A DNA stretch of 64,000 nt from contig CAZMVB010000012.1 in NCBI GenBank assembly GCA_964569795.1, positions 58,439 to 122,438 on the forward strand. The letters are read 5' to 3'. The position numbers and the translations under genes are program-made. A model generated the notes under the pieces. The model was not told the origin of the DNA. It did not search any database and was given only the letters and a program-made list of their open reading frames with translations. This DNA is from JAHJDS01 sp964569795 (GTDB lineage: Bacteria > Desulfobacterota > Desulfarculia > Desulfarculales > JAHJDS01). This document shows, piece by piece, positions 54,270 to 63,415 of the stretch; within the stretch, counting starts at the first letter, position 1, and each line of letters starts with the position of its first letter.

Positions 54270-55847
54270 ATGTCCCACGATCAAGATGATGGCCTTGATC
54301 GCCGGTCGTTCATCAAGACCGGCCTGGCCGGCGCGGCCGTGGCGGCCGGGGCGGGCGCCGCGTCACCCATGGCCCTGGCCGCCCCCAAGCCCGGGGTGGC
54401 CGACAAGCCCCTGACCGAACTGGCGGCCATGGTCCGGCGCAGGAAAATCACCGCCACCGAACTCTGCAAGATCTATCTGGACCGGATCGCCAAATACGGC
54501 GGCCGCAACGGAATCAACGCCTACATCACCGTGGCCCGGGAGTCGGCCCTGAAACAGGCGGCCCGGCTCGACCGCCTGGCCAAGCGCGGCCGATTCGCCG
54601 GGCCCCTGCACGGGCTGCCCCTGGGGATCAAGGACAACCTGGACACGGCCGGGATCCGGACCACCGGCGGCTCGTCGATCCTGGCCAAATGGGTCCCGCC
54701 GCGTGACGCCAACGTGGTTGCCCGGCTGAAAAAGGCCGGGGCGATCATCCTGGGCAAGACCAACATGCACGAGTTCGCCTTTGGCATCACCACCAACAAT
54801 CCCCACTACGGCCCGACCCGCAACCCCTATGACAAGACCCGGATTCCCGGGGGTTCCAGCGGCGGGTCGGGCGCGGCCGCGGCGGCCGCCCTGTGCGCCG
54901 GGGCGATCGGGAGCGACACCGGCGGCTCGGTCCGGATTCCGGCCTCGCTGTGCGGGGTGGTCGGCCTCAAGCCGACCCTGACCCGGGTCGGCCGGGGCGG
55001 GCTGATATACCTGTCCTACACCCGCGACTGCATCGGACCCATCACCCGGACCGTGGCCGACGCGGCGCTCATGCTCCAGGTCATGGCCGGGGCCGATCCC
55101 CGCGACCCCGAGTGCTCCCGGGCCCGGGTGCCCCGTTACGCCCGCTTCCCCAGGATCAGCCTCCGGGGCAAGCGCTTCGGTCTGCCCAAGAAGTATTTCT
55201 GGGACGTCATCCACCCGGACACGGAGCGGACCATGAACGAGGCCGTGGCCGTGATCAAGAAGCTCGGCGGCACGGTCACCGAGGTCGAGATCAAGGACAT
55301 GAACCTGGCCACGCCGACCGGGTTCGCCATTGTCCTGGCCGAGTGTATCTACCTCATGGAGGATTACCTCAAACAATTCGACCCCAAGGCGACCATTGGC
55401 AAGTACCTGTCCCAGCTCGGGCCGGACGTCAAGGCGGTTCTGGGCTCGCAGAAAGGGACGCCCAAGTCAAAGCCGGTGCCGGGCTACGTCTATACCAAGG
55501 CGGTCCGCAAGGACCGCAACACCATGATCGCCGCCTTTGCCAGGGCGATCAAGGGCATGGACGCCCTGCTGCTGCCGACCACGCCCCTGCCCGCGGCCAA
55601 GATCGGCGAGGACGTGACCACGCCGCTTCGGGGCAAGAAGGTCAACACCTTCCTGACCTTCATTCGGACCTGCGACCCGGTGAGCGTGGTCGGGTATCCG
55701 GCCATCACCGTGCCGGCCGGGTATTCCCGGCTGGGCCTGCCCATCGGGCTCCAGATCGTGGCCCGGCCGTTCGAGGAGATGAGGCTTTTGGGCCTGGCCC
55801 ACGCCTTTGAGAAGGCGACCAGGGTCAGGAAGCCGCCGAAATTGTGA
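54270..55847 (+). CDS. Tat-exported amidase (amidase signature family)
   Basis: About 525 residues. The start ATG 54270 has GGGGGAGA before it and gives a twin-arginine signal (DRRSFIKTGLAGAAVAAGAG). The amidase signature core has the catalytic Ser-cis-Ser-Lys triad: Lys in GIKDNLDTAGIRTTGGSS (~106-123) and the two serines in GGSSGGSGAAAAAALC and GSDTGGSVRIPAS (~194-226). GatA-type tRNA amidotransferases are cytoplasmic, so a Tat-exported member is instead a periplasmic or surface amidase hydrolysing an amide, peptide amide or amino-acid derivative. The fold is complete. It is the only gene between the LuxR regulator and a hairpin at 55869. Confidence 0.92.
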   Translation: MSHDQDDGLDRRSFIKTGLAGAAVAAGAGAASPMALAAPKPGVADKPLTELAAMVRRRKITATELCKIYLDRIAKYGGRNGINAYITVARESALKQAARLDRLAKRGRFAGPLHGLPLGIKDNLDTAGIRTTGGSSILAKWVPPRDANVVARLKKAGAIILGKTNMHEFAFGITTNNPHYGPTRNPYDKTRIPGGSSGGSGAAAAAALCAGAIGSDTGGSVRIPASLCGVVGLKPTLTRVGRGGLIYLSYTRDCIGPITRTVADAALMLQVMAGADPRDPECSRARVPRYARFPRISLRGKRFGLPKKYFWDVIHPDTERTMNEAVAVIKKLGGTVTEVEIKDMNLATPTGFAIVLAECIYLMEDYLKQFDPKATIGKYLSQLGPDVKAVLGSQKGTPKSKPVPGYVYTKAVRKDRNTMIAAFARAIKGMDALLLPTTPLPAAKIGEDVTTPLRGKKVNTFLTFIRTCDPVSVVGYPAITVPAGYSRLGLPIGLQIVARPFEEMRLLGLAHAFEKATRVRKPPKL

Positions 55848-55868
55848 TGGGGGTCTGAACGATCAGGA

Positions 55869-55909
55869 GGTCCGGCCGGTCCGTTTCTCCGGGAAGGGGC
55901 GGCCGGACC
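55869..55909. terminator. Hairpin between convergent amidase and aldo/keto reductase genes
   Basis: A 10-bp perfect stem, GGTCCGGCCG (55869-55878) with CGGCCGGACC (55900-55909), and a 21-nt loop. There is no T tract. It is placed ~22 bp after the amidase stop and ~17 bp from the end of the reductase gene. Confidence 0.4.
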
Positions 55910-55925
55910 AGGCACCCTGTCCCGG

Positions 55926-56777
55926 CTAGGCCCAGCCGCGATAGAAGGCCAGCCGCCGGGCGTCGGCCCGGAAGACCTCGACCAGGGCCGTCTGCTCGTC
56001 GGCGGTCAGGGGACGGGCCTCCCGGCCCATCTGGGCCAGGGTGTGCACCTCGGCCGGGGTGCGGCAGCCGACGATGACCACGTCCGGGTCCTGGGACAGG
56101 GCAAAGCCCAGTAACACCTCGGCCGTGACCCCGGCCCGGGGGGCGACGTAGTGGCCCCCGCCCAGGACCTTCATGGCGATCACGGCCAGGCCCCTCTCCC
56201 GGGCGGCGGGCACGGTCTGGTCCATGAATCCGCCCAGGACGGCCTCGACCGGGTTGATCGGCAGGAGCACCGCGTCCACGGGCCACTGGCGGACGGCCCT
56301 GGTCAAAAGTCCCGGATCGTCGTGGCCGGTGACGCCGATGTATTTGATCAGGCCCTGGTCCCTGGCCTTGACGAACGCCTCGAGCGCCCCGCCCGGGCCG
56401 GAGATGGCCTCGAAGTCGGCCTCGGTCCTGAGATCGTGGATCTGCCACAGGTCCAGGTGATCGAGGTGCATCGTCGCCAGGGTGTGTTCCAGGTCGGCCC
56501 GGGCCTCGGCGGCGGTGCGGCCGGCCGATTTGGAGGCCTGGAAGGCCCCGGCCCGCTGTTCGGGACGCCCGCCCCAGACCAGGCCGTAGTAGCCCTGACT
56601 GCCGGCATAGGCCGGGGCGCAATCAAAGTAGGTGATGCCCTCGGCCAGGGCGGTCTCGATGACCGCCATGGCCTCGGCCTCGCGGCCAAAGGTGCGCAGC
56701 ACTCCCTCGCCGCCCAGGCCGACCCGGGTCACGGCCGGGCCGGTCCGCCCGAAGTTTTTGGTAATCAGGTCGGCCAC
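55926..56777 (-). CDS. Aldo/keto reductase
   Basis: A 283-residue TIM-barrel NAD(P)H oxidoreductase. The catalytic region ITYFDCAPAYAGSQGYYG (~48-65) holds the Asp and Tyr of the tetrad. LDHLDLWQIHDL (~105-116) carries the His, and KSAGRTAAEARADLE near 83-97 the Lys region. GVTGHDDPGLLTRAV and VIAMKVLGGGHY follow the usual order. The relation is to the 4Fe-4S-type aldo/keto reductases, but the Fe-S tail is missing. The substrate is unknown. It converges on the amidase gene. Confidence 0.93.
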   Translation of the reverse strand: MADLITKNFGRTGPAVTRVGLGGEGVLRTFGREAEAMAVIETALAEGITYFDCAPAYAGSQGYYGLVWGGRPEQRAGAFQASKSAGRTAAEARADLEHTLATMHLDHLDLWQIHDLRTEADFEAISGPGGALEAFVKARDQGLIKYIGVTGHDDPGLLTRAVRQWPVDAVLLPINPVEAVLGGFMDQTVPAARERGLAVIAMKVLGGGHYVAPRAGVTAEVLLGFALSQDPDVVIVGCRTPAEVHTLAQMGREARPLTADEQTALVEVFRADARRLAFYRGWA

Positions 56778-56843
56778 GGGACCTTAACCTCCCGGAGTCA
56801 GCCGTCGGGTCGGTAGCGAGGTCTCCGGCCCGAAGAACTCCGA

Positions 56844-57053
56844 TCAGGACTGCTGGGCCGGGTAGCCGATCTCGTCCAGGGTGGCCGCGATCTTTTCCCA
56901 GGTGGCCGGGTCGTCCCAGGCAATGGTCACGTCCTTGGTGTTCTGGTCACCCTCGACCGAGCTGACGCCGGCGAGCTCGCCCACCTCGCGCTTGATGGTC
57001 ATCACACAATGGCCGCAGCTGATGGCCGGGATATGTACCTTCTTTTCCGTCAT
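56844..57053 (-). CDS. Heavy-metal-associated (CopZ-like) protein
   Basis: A 69-residue single HMA domain with the metal motif ISCGHCVMTI (~9-18, CxxC). ATG 57053 is preceded by AAAGGAGA; the frame extends further up without support. Cysteines bind Cu(I) or a similar soft metal and hand it to a P-type ATPase or regulator. The spacer CGHC differs from the common CxxC of CopZ (CGGC or CSHC). No metal-transport ATPase is adjacent. Confidence 0.9.
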   Translation of the reverse strand: MTEKKVHIPAISCGHCVMTIKREVGELAGVSSVEGDQNTKDVTIAWDDPATWEKIAATLDEIGYPAQQS

Positions 57054-57140
57054 CTCCTTCTCCTTTCTATCCGGGCCCATTGGTCCGGTGAATCTTACTC
57101 TACTTGTATAATAGTCATTATGACCGGCCCTGGCAACCTG

Positions 57141-57203
57141 GCCCGGATGATTCATGAAAGTTTGTAGCGAGGCCGCCGTAGAAGTCTCATGAATCATCCG
57201 GGC
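57141..57203. repeat. Perfect 17-bp inverted repeat (MITE/REP-like)
   Basis: GCCCGGATGATTCATGA (57141-57157) and TCATGAATCATCCGGGC (57187-57203) are perfect inverted copies separated by 29 bp. The element is between the divergent HMA gene (minus) and the AEC transporter (plus). It could be a mobile palindrome or a strong stem-loop. Confidence 0.75.
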
Positions 57204-57294
57204 TAAAGTCTTGACAGGCGGACAGGGAAGGGGTTTGCTTGGTCACCCCAAGGCCGCCGCGATTGCCGGCGGCCGGCGACGGAGTTGTTTCGGT

Positions 57295-58218
57295 TTGACC
57301 TCGGTGCTCGACAGCCTGCTGCCCCTGTTCCTCCTGATCGCCCTGGGGGTGGTTCTGCGGCGGACGGACCTGGTCGGGGAATCGTTCTTCCAGACCTCGG
57401 ACCGGCTGGTTTACTACGTCTTTTTTCCGCTTCTGCTCTTCCTCAAGATCAGCCGGCCCACGCCGGGGTTCATGGTCCACTGGTCCTGGCTGGCGGTGCT
57501 GCTGGCGGTGATGGTCCTCATGGCCGGGGCGTCGCTGGTGGCGGCCCGGCTGCTGGGGCTGTCCCGCCCCCAGGTCGGGGCCTTCAGCCAGACGACCTAC
57601 CGGTTCAACACCTACCTCGGCCTGGCCGTCATATTGACCCTGTTCGGCGAGGCCGGGATCAAGTACCTGGGCGTGTTGATCAGCGCGGCCATTCCCCTGG
57701 CCAATCTGATGGCCGTGTCGGTGCTGATCTGGTGCCAGGGGTCCGGGGCCCGCCTGCGGCCCCGGCTGGGGCACCTGATTCGGGAGCTGCTGGTCAATCC
57801 CCTGATCCTGGCCTGCCTGGCCGGCCTGGCCTACGGGGCCCTGGGCTGGGGCCTGCCGGTCTTCGTGGACCGGACCCTGGATCTTTTGGGCAGCCTCAGC
57901 CTGCCCCTGGCCCTGCTGTCGATCGGGGCGGCCCTCAAGTTCGCGCCCCTGCGACGCCATCAGGCGCCGGCCCTGGCCGCCGTCGCCTTGAAGCAGGTGG
58001 CCCTGCCTTGCCTGGGCCTGGCCGGGTTGTGGCTGGTGGGGGCCACCGGTGACTTCTGGCGGGTGGCGGTGATCTGGCTCTGCCTGCCGACCTCGACCCT
58101 GGCCTACGTCCTGGCGGCCCAGCTCGACGGTGACGCCGAACTGGCCGCGGCGGCCATCTTCGTCTCGCACGTCTTCGCCCTGGTCACCCTGACGGTCGCC
58201 GTGCTCTGGGTGCGCTGA
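57295..58218 (+). CDS. AEC family permease (auxin efflux carrier-like)
   Basis: A 307-residue transporter with ten predicted helices in two halves of five, the mem_trans pattern. The N-terminus SVLDSLLPLFLLIALGVVLRR and the RFNTYLGLAVILTLFGEAG (~103-121) and LLSIGAALKFA segments are typical. TTG 57295 is taken as start (GGAG ten bases upstream); a longer frame to 57211 adds a non-membrane leader. Members move organic anions such as malate or malonate. The substrate here cannot be predicted. Confidence 0.85.
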   Translation: MTSVLDSLLPLFLLIALGVVLRRTDLVGESFFQTSDRLVYYVFFPLLLFLKISRPTPGFMVHWSWLAVLLAVMVLMAGASLVAARLLGLSRPQVGAFSQTTYRFNTYLGLAVILTLFGEAGIKYLGVLISAAIPLANLMAVSVLIWCQGSGARLRPRLGHLIRELLVNPLILACLAGLAYGALGWGLPVFVDRTLDLLGSLSLPLALLSIGAALKFAPLRRHQAPALAAVALKQVALPCLGLAGLWLVGATGDFWRVAVIWLCLPTSTLAYVLAAQLDGDAELAAAAIFVSHVFALVTLTVAVLWVR

Positions 58219-58341
58219 CCCCCCGAGACCGGGTCCTGGCCGGAGGTTTCCAGCGGCCGGATGATTTGACACGGCGATTGCTTCTACTCTAATTTGAGAC
58301 CGAGGGGCCGGGCTGACCGGTCGCGCGCGGGGAGGACTTCA

Positions 58342-59139
58342 ATGACCAGGTGGCGGTTCATGGGGCTGGCGATAATCGTGGCGGCGTGCAGTTTTGCAGG
58401 CGGGGCCGTGGCCACGCTCCTGCTGCCGGACCGGGGCGAGCTGGCCGAGTTTCAGGCGCTGATCGCCGAACAGAAGAAGCTGGTCGTCCAGTTGCGGGAC
58501 CTGGTCAAGGCCTGCGTCGCCCGGCCGCCGACCTCGGCCGAGATCCGGCGCCGGCCGCCGGTGACCGCGCCCCCCGCCCCGAAGAAGTCCGCGCCGGCCG
58601 CCGGTCAGCAGACCCGCCGCCGGGAGGCCGCCATGCGGGCGGCCGAGGAAAAACGTCAGCAGATCGTGGCCTGGCTGGCCAGGGCCCACGAGGCCTTCAA
58701 GGCCAGACGCTACGAGGACGCCCGCGAGTTCTACCGCCAGGTGCTGCACCTGGAGGCCAACAACAAGGCCGCCGAGTCCGGGCTGGCCCGCCTCGAGACC
58801 CGGCAGAAGATCGACTCCCTGCTGCGCGAGGCCGTAACCGCCCTCAAGCAGAAGAGCTTCAACCGGGCGATCAAGATCTACGCCACGGTCCTCTCCCTCC
58901 AGCCCGACCACGCCGGGGCCAAGGCCGGCCTGGCCCGGGCCGAGAAGGCCAAGGCGGCCCGGATCGCCGGGCTACTGGGCAAGGCCCGACAGGCCCTGGC
59001 CGCGGGCCAGCCCGACCTGGCCCGGAAGTGGTTCGGGAAAGTGCTGTCCCTGGATCAAGACAATGCCTCGGCCAGGGCGGGACTGGCCGGCATCAAGTCA
59101 GGGTCTCGCCCGGTCGCGCCGAAGCCGGCCGCCAACTAG
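58342..59139 (+). CDS. Membrane-anchored TPR protein
   Basis: About 265 residues. One N-terminal helix (FMGLAIIVAACSFAGGAVATLLL) is followed by a coiled stretch and a Pro-rich linker, then three TPR-type repeats of about 34 residues: ARAHEAFKARRYEDAREFYRQV, AVTALKQKSFNRAIKIYATV and ARQALAAGQPDLARKWFGKV (in short: FKARRYEDAREFY, LKQKSFNRAIKIY, LAAGQPDLARKWF). TPRs mediate protein contacts. ATG 58342 has GGGGAGGA upstream. It faces the periplasm or cytoplasm depending on topology; positive residues before the helix suggest the TPRs are periplasmic. Confidence 0.8.
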   Translation: MTRWRFMGLAIIVAACSFAGGAVATLLLPDRGELAEFQALIAEQKKLVVQLRDLVKACVARPPTSAEIRRRPPVTAPPAPKKSAPAAGQQTRRREAAMRAAEEKRQQIVAWLARAHEAFKARRYEDAREFYRQVLHLEANNKAAESGLARLETRQKIDSLLREAVTALKQKSFNRAIKIYATVLSLQPDHAGAKAGLARAEKAKAARIAGLLGKARQALAAGQPDLARKWFGKVLSLDQDNASARAGLAGIKSGSRPVAPKPAAN

Positions 59140-59258
59140 CCCCCAGCCGACCAAAGCGCCTTCCCCCGGGCGGCCATCCACCGGCAGCCCGGCCGGCACC
59201 TCAGGCAAAGACGCCTGCCCCGCTCGCCCGGGTTCGGCCGTTCGCCCCTGGCCACGGG

Positions 59259-60338
59259 TCAGGACTTGGTGAACCGGAGGGGCGCCAGGGACGTCCCCCG
59301 CTGCTGGGCCCAGCGCATCATCAATTCCTGGGCCTTGACCGGCGGCGCCTCGGGCTCGGGCCTGAGTTCGAGGACCATCGCCCCCGAGGGGCAGGTGGTC
59401 ACGCACAAGCCGCAACCGATGCACCGGGCCTCGTTGACCACCGCCGTGTCCTCGACGGTGATCGCCTCCATCTGGCACCTGTCCAGGCAGGTCTCGCAGG
59501 CGGTGCACTCCTCATCGTCCACCCGGGCGACGTGGCTGGCGTACACCATGTCCGCCGGCCGGGGGTGTTTCTTGATGGCCCGCAGCACGCCGCAGCAGTC
59601 GCCGCAGCAGTTGCACATCCCGCCGCCGTCCTGGGAGGCGAAGGGCTGGGGCACCAGGCCGGCCTCGTCGCACTGATCCAGGATGAGCATCGCCTGGTCA
59701 TAGGTGACCGGGCGGCCCATGCCCCGCTCGATGTAGTACTCGGCGTGGGCCCCGAACATGAAGCAGACCTCGAGGGGCTTGTCGCACCCCTGGTCGATCA
59801 GCTCCTGGCTCCGGCGGCAGATGCACTCGGCCACGGCGATGAGCCGCTTGCCCTCGAAGATTTTGCGGGCGTCCTCGTAAGGGGCCACCGGCCACCGGGT
59901 GTCCACCGCCCGGCCCACCGGGATCGGCCGCAGGGGGGCCTTGTGGGCGGCCAGTTGACGGCCGAAGGCCTCCTCAAAGTACTGTTCGTGCAGCTCGACG
60001 AACTCCCGGTCCAGGTCGGGCAACTGGTATTCGAAGATACCGACCACAAAGGCCGCCGCCCCGTATTTGGCCTGATCTCCCCGCCGCAGCCGGAACACCA
60101 GGCCCTTGTCGGCCATGGTCGAAAGCCTGTCGGCCGTCTCGGCCTCGGTGCGGCCCAGCCGGGAGGCCACCTCGGCCGGGCTCTGGAGCAGGAGACTCAA
60201 CTGCAGATAGGTCTCGGCCTCCTCGGGGGTGAAAAGCCTCTTCAGGATCTTGATCTCGACACCGCTTTCGGTCTCGGGGAAGCCGACCGAGTATTGATCC
60301 AGTTGTCGTTGCAGTTCGCGATAGATGTCCATGCTCAC
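59259..60338 (-). CDS. Winged-helix-like protein with two 4Fe-4S clusters and extra cysteine motifs
   Basis: A 359-residue iron-sulfur protein. The first ~120 residues are a helical/winged-helix-like region (FTPEEAETYLQLSLLLQSPAE, shortened: SPAEVASRLGRTEAE). Then comes CICRRS...C...C (~164-184), a CNCCGDCC motif (~239-246), and two ferredoxin motifs CTACETCLDRC (~275-285) and CIGCGLCVTTC (~304-314). This layout is widespread in anaerobic deltaproteobacteria but not characterised. It lies just downstream of the hybrid kinase at 60384 on the same strand (45 bp), so the two are likely cotranscribed and the Fe-S protein may report or feed redox state. Confidence 0.85.
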   Translation of the reverse strand: MSMDIYRELQRQLDQYSVGFPETESGVEIKILKRLFTPEEAETYLQLSLLLQSPAEVASRLGRTEAETADRLSTMADKGLVFRLRRGDQAKYGAAAFVVGIFEYQLPDLDREFVELHEQYFEEAFGRQLAAHKAPLRPIPVGRAVDTRWPVAPYEDARKIFEGKRLIAVAECICRRSQELIDQGCDKPLEVCFMFGAHAEYYIERGMGRPVTYDQAMLILDQCDEAGLVPQPFASQDGGGMCNCCGDCCGVLRAIKKHPRPADMVYASHVARVDDEECTACETCLDRCQMEAITVEDTAVVNEARCIGCGLCVTTCPSGAMVLELRPEPEAPPVKAQELMMRWAQQRGTSLAPLRFTKS

Positions 60339-60383
60339 TCCCTTGGCCTGAATGGGGCCCGTTGCCGGGCGACGATCCCCGTC

Positions 60384-63011
60384 TCAAGACGAGAGGGGTT
60401 TGGCGTCCAGGACCTCCCGGACCATCTTCAACAGGTCGTGCAGCCGATAGGGCTTGCCGATGTAACCGTCCACCTGGGCCCGGATGGCCTTGCCCGAGGC
60501 GGTCTCGGCCGAGTATCCGCTGGCGATGACCACCCGGGCGCCGGGATCGATCTCCTTGAGCCTTTCGAGGCACTTCTGGCCCCCCATGCCCGGCATGTTC
60601 AGGTCCAGGATGACCAGGTCCACGTCCTGGTCCCGATAGACCTGAAGGGCCTCCTCGCCGCTGGTGGCGGCCAGGGTGGTGTAGCCGTACTCGTCCAGGA
60701 TCTGGCGGCCGACGTCCAGGATGGTGGCCTCGTCGTCCACCACCAGGATGGTCTCGCGGCCGCCCTGGATCTGGATTTCCTCGACCGAGGCGGCCTCGGC
60801 CACGGGACGTTCGCCTTTCAGGGCGGGCAGGTAAATGGTGAAGGTCGTGCCCCAGCCCGGCCCGGTGTCGCAGGCGATGTGGCCGTCGTGCTTCTTGACA
60901 ATGCCGTAAACCGTGGCCAGCCCCAGGCCGGTGCCCTTGCCCAGCTGCTTGGTGGTGAAGAAGGGCTCGAAGATGTGCTCGGCCGTCTCGGCGTCCATGC
61001 CCACCCCGGTGTCGGACACGGACAGGGTGACGTAGGTCCCGGGGTCGATCTCGGCGTGGGGCCGGACGGCCCCTTCCTTGACCTCCAGGTTGGCCGTGGT
61101 GAAGACCATCTTGCCCCCGTCGGGCATGGCGTCCCGGGCGTTACCGCCCAGGTTCAGGATGATCTGCTCCAACTGGGTCGGATCGGCGAAGACCGGCTTC
61201 AGATCCGGGTCGGACCGGATCTCGATGTCGATCATCCGGGGGACGGTCCGTTCCAGCAGCCGGCAGACGTCCACCACCATGCGGTCCAGGTCCACCGGCA
61301 CCGGTCGGCTCTCCAGCTTGCGGCTGACGGTCAACAACTGATTGATCATCAGTCCGGCCCGGCCGATGGCCTGGTCGATGGCCTCGAGGGGCTCGTTTTC
61401 GGGATCGTCCGGGGCCTTGCGGCGGAGCATCAGCTGGACGTAACCCGAGATGGCCTGGAGGACGTTGTTGAAGTCGTGGGCCACCCCGCCGGCCAGGGTG
61501 CCCACGGCCTCCATCTTGCGGGCGTGCTGGAGCTGGGCCTCCATCTTCTTGTGCTCGGTGATGTCCCGCAGGGTGATGACGCTGCCCGAGGGGCGGCCCT
61601 GGCTGTCCCGCCAGGCGGCGGCGCTCATGCTGATGTCCAGGAGCTTGCCCTCCTTGTTGAGGCGGCGGGTCTCGAAGCCGTGGAAGCTCCGGCCTCGCTT
61701 GATCTGTTGGAGGCGGCGGTTGGTGGCGACCCAGGCCTCCTCGGGCACGAAATCGATCTGCTGGCCCGACAGGTCGTCCAGGGTCCAGCCGAAGACCCGG
61801 GTGAAGGCCGGGTTGATATAGACCACGTTGCCCTCGGTGTCGTTCAGGACCACGGGGTCGGGCGAGGCCTCGAGGATGGACAGGTAACGCTCCTGGCTTT
61901 CCCGGAGGGCCGCCTCGGCCAGCTTGCGCTCGGTGATGTCCCGGGTGACGCCCAGAATGCCGTCGGGCCGGCCGTCGGCGTCGGTCATGAAGGTTGTCGA
62001 GATCTCGACCCAGGTGGTCGAGCCGTCGCGGCGATACTGCTCCAGTTCGAGGGTCCGCGACCGGGTCGGGTCCGGCCGCCTTCCCTCGACGGTCAATTCC
62101 CCTTTCAGAAAGTCCGTGAACAGCCCCAGGGAGTCCGGGGTCAGGATGTCCTCCAGGGTCAGGGCGACCGCCTCCTCGGGGGTGTACCCCAGGATGTCCC
62201 GGACCGAGGGGCTGACGTAGGTGAACCGCAAATCCTTGAGGCGCAGGACCCAGATGTTGTCCCGGACGTTGTCGGCCAGGAGGCGGTACTTGGCCTCGCT
62301 CTGCTTGAGGGCCTCCTGGGCCAGTTGGCGGTCGTTGATCTCCTGGTTGAGCCGGACGTTGACCCCGACCAGCTGCCGGCGCTCCTCGGACAGTTCGTTC
62401 TGGGCCTTTTTTTCCTTGATGATCGTGCTTTCCAGACCCCGGACCAGGACCGCCACCGACACGGAGACCACGGCGTTCAGAAACACGAAATTGGTGCCGT
62501 TGGCCAGGCGGAGGGACAGGGTCTCGGTCTGGACCGGCCCGAAGTAACCGGTGGCGGCCAAAAGCTCGATGCCGGCCACGGTCAAGGCATTGAGGGCCAC
62601 CGCCGCCAGGGCGCTCCTCAGCCCCAGCAGCACCGCTGAAAACACGGCAAAGGCGAACAACCAGGCCAGGCCGCCCATGGCCGGGCCGATGGACAGCAGG
62701 ATCGACAGGCCCAGGCCGTAGGTCATCAGGGCCGCCACCGAGGCCCGGACCTGGAACGGTATCCGCTGGATCAGCAGCCAGAAGCCGCTCAAATAGATGG
62801 CCAGGTCGATGGCCACCAGCGACCACAGCCGTCTCTCGATGATCAGCCACAGCGAGCCGGCCAGGGCGAACAACCCCAGGGTCAGGGCCGACACCAAGAG
62901 GCCCACCAGGACCCGCTCCCGCCAGGTGCGCAACTCGTCCCGGACCGTGTCCGGGGGCAGGTCCATCATTCGTTGAAAGGCGCTTGGTAGGCGACGCCAG
63001 AGATTTGCCAT
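60384..63011 (-). CDS. Membrane hybrid sensor histidine kinase with PAS-PAS-kinase-receiver
   Basis: About 875 residues from ATG 63011 (the frame opens at 63065). Five to six N-terminal helices (~35-205) form a membrane sensor. A short coiled coil leads to PAS1 (~250-370) and PAS2 (~375-490). HisKA has its phospho-His in GGVAHDFNNVLQ (~508). HATPase has SDTGVGMDAETAEHIFEPFF and GTGLGLATVYG. The receiver (~750-870) has phospho-Asp in LVILDLNMPGMGG. The kinase/receiver half closely parallels the 19622 gene, while the sensor halves differ. The 45-bp gap to the Fe-S protein gene suggests a common transcript. The signal is unknown. Confidence 0.93.
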   Translation of the reverse strand: MANLWRRLPSAFQRMMDLPPDTVRDELRTWRERVLVGLLVSALTLGLFALAGSLWLIIERRLWSLVAIDLAIYLSGFWLLIQRIPFQVRASVAALMTYGLGLSILLSIGPAMGGLAWLFAFAVFSAVLLGLRSALAAVALNALTVAGIELLAATGYFGPVQTETLSLRLANGTNFVFLNAVVSVSVAVLVRGLESTIIKEKKAQNELSEERRQLVGVNVRLNQEINDRQLAQEALKQSEAKYRLLADNVRDNIWVLRLKDLRFTYVSPSVRDILGYTPEEAVALTLEDILTPDSLGLFTDFLKGELTVEGRRPDPTRSRTLELEQYRRDGSTTWVEISTTFMTDADGRPDGILGVTRDITERKLAEAALRESQERYLSILEASPDPVVLNDTEGNVVYINPAFTRVFGWTLDDLSGQQIDFVPEEAWVATNRRLQQIKRGRSFHGFETRRLNKEGKLLDISMSAAAWRDSQGRPSGSVITLRDITEHKKMEAQLQHARKMEAVGTLAGGVAHDFNNVLQAISGYVQLMLRRKAPDDPENEPLEAIDQAIGRAGLMINQLLTVSRKLESRPVPVDLDRMVVDVCRLLERTVPRMIDIEIRSDPDLKPVFADPTQLEQIILNLGGNARDAMPDGGKMVFTTANLEVKEGAVRPHAEIDPGTYVTLSVSDTGVGMDAETAEHIFEPFFTTKQLGKGTGLGLATVYGIVKKHDGHIACDTGPGWGTTFTIYLPALKGERPVAEAASVEEIQIQGGRETILVVDDEATILDVGRQILDEYGYTTLAATSGEEALQVYRDQDVDLVILDLNMPGMGGQKCLERLKEIDPGARVVIASGYSAETASGKAIRAQVDGYIGKPYRLHDLLKMVREVLDAKPLSS

Positions 63012-63415
63012 ATTCGTCGATCTTCCGCGTCCCCGCCGATCCGACCGGCCGGGGTCAGGCTTCAAGCTGAGCGGGCCGGGGCGACACGGCCGCCCTGATC
63101 CGGGAAATACGTACGCATCTTAACAGGATCAGGCCCGAGGCGCCATGTTTTTTACAAAGACAAACCGCGAGAAAACGAGGCCGAATAGAGGTCGTATTTT
63201 TGGGGAAGATGACCCGTCAACGGGGGCCCAATTGTTCTCCGTAAAGGCAGCAGATTGCCTCAAAGGGTTCAGTAAATAGGGCCAACGGCCTCTCTGAAAC
63301 GGGTGAGGACGGGCCGATGATCGAAAGAGAAATAAAATACTTTACACACGTTATTATTTTATTATGATCCCCGGTCACCGGTGAACCGGATCGGGCTGGT
63401 TGATGTCAGCTGTTT
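63012..63415. other. Intergenic region upstream of the hybrid kinase
   Basis: About 400 bp with no supported gene. It includes an AT-rich stretch (~63330-63370) and the dyad TCACCGGTGA at ~63375-63384, which could end transcription of the minus-strand gene at 63416. No clear promoter for the kinase was identified. Confidence 0.4.

Noticed and set aside
58350..62639. A 1429-codon plus-strand frame
   Set aside because: It is a high-G+C shadow of the TPR gene and of the minus-strand Fe-S and kinase genes. Its translation is Gly/Pro/Asp/Arg-rich and has no domains.
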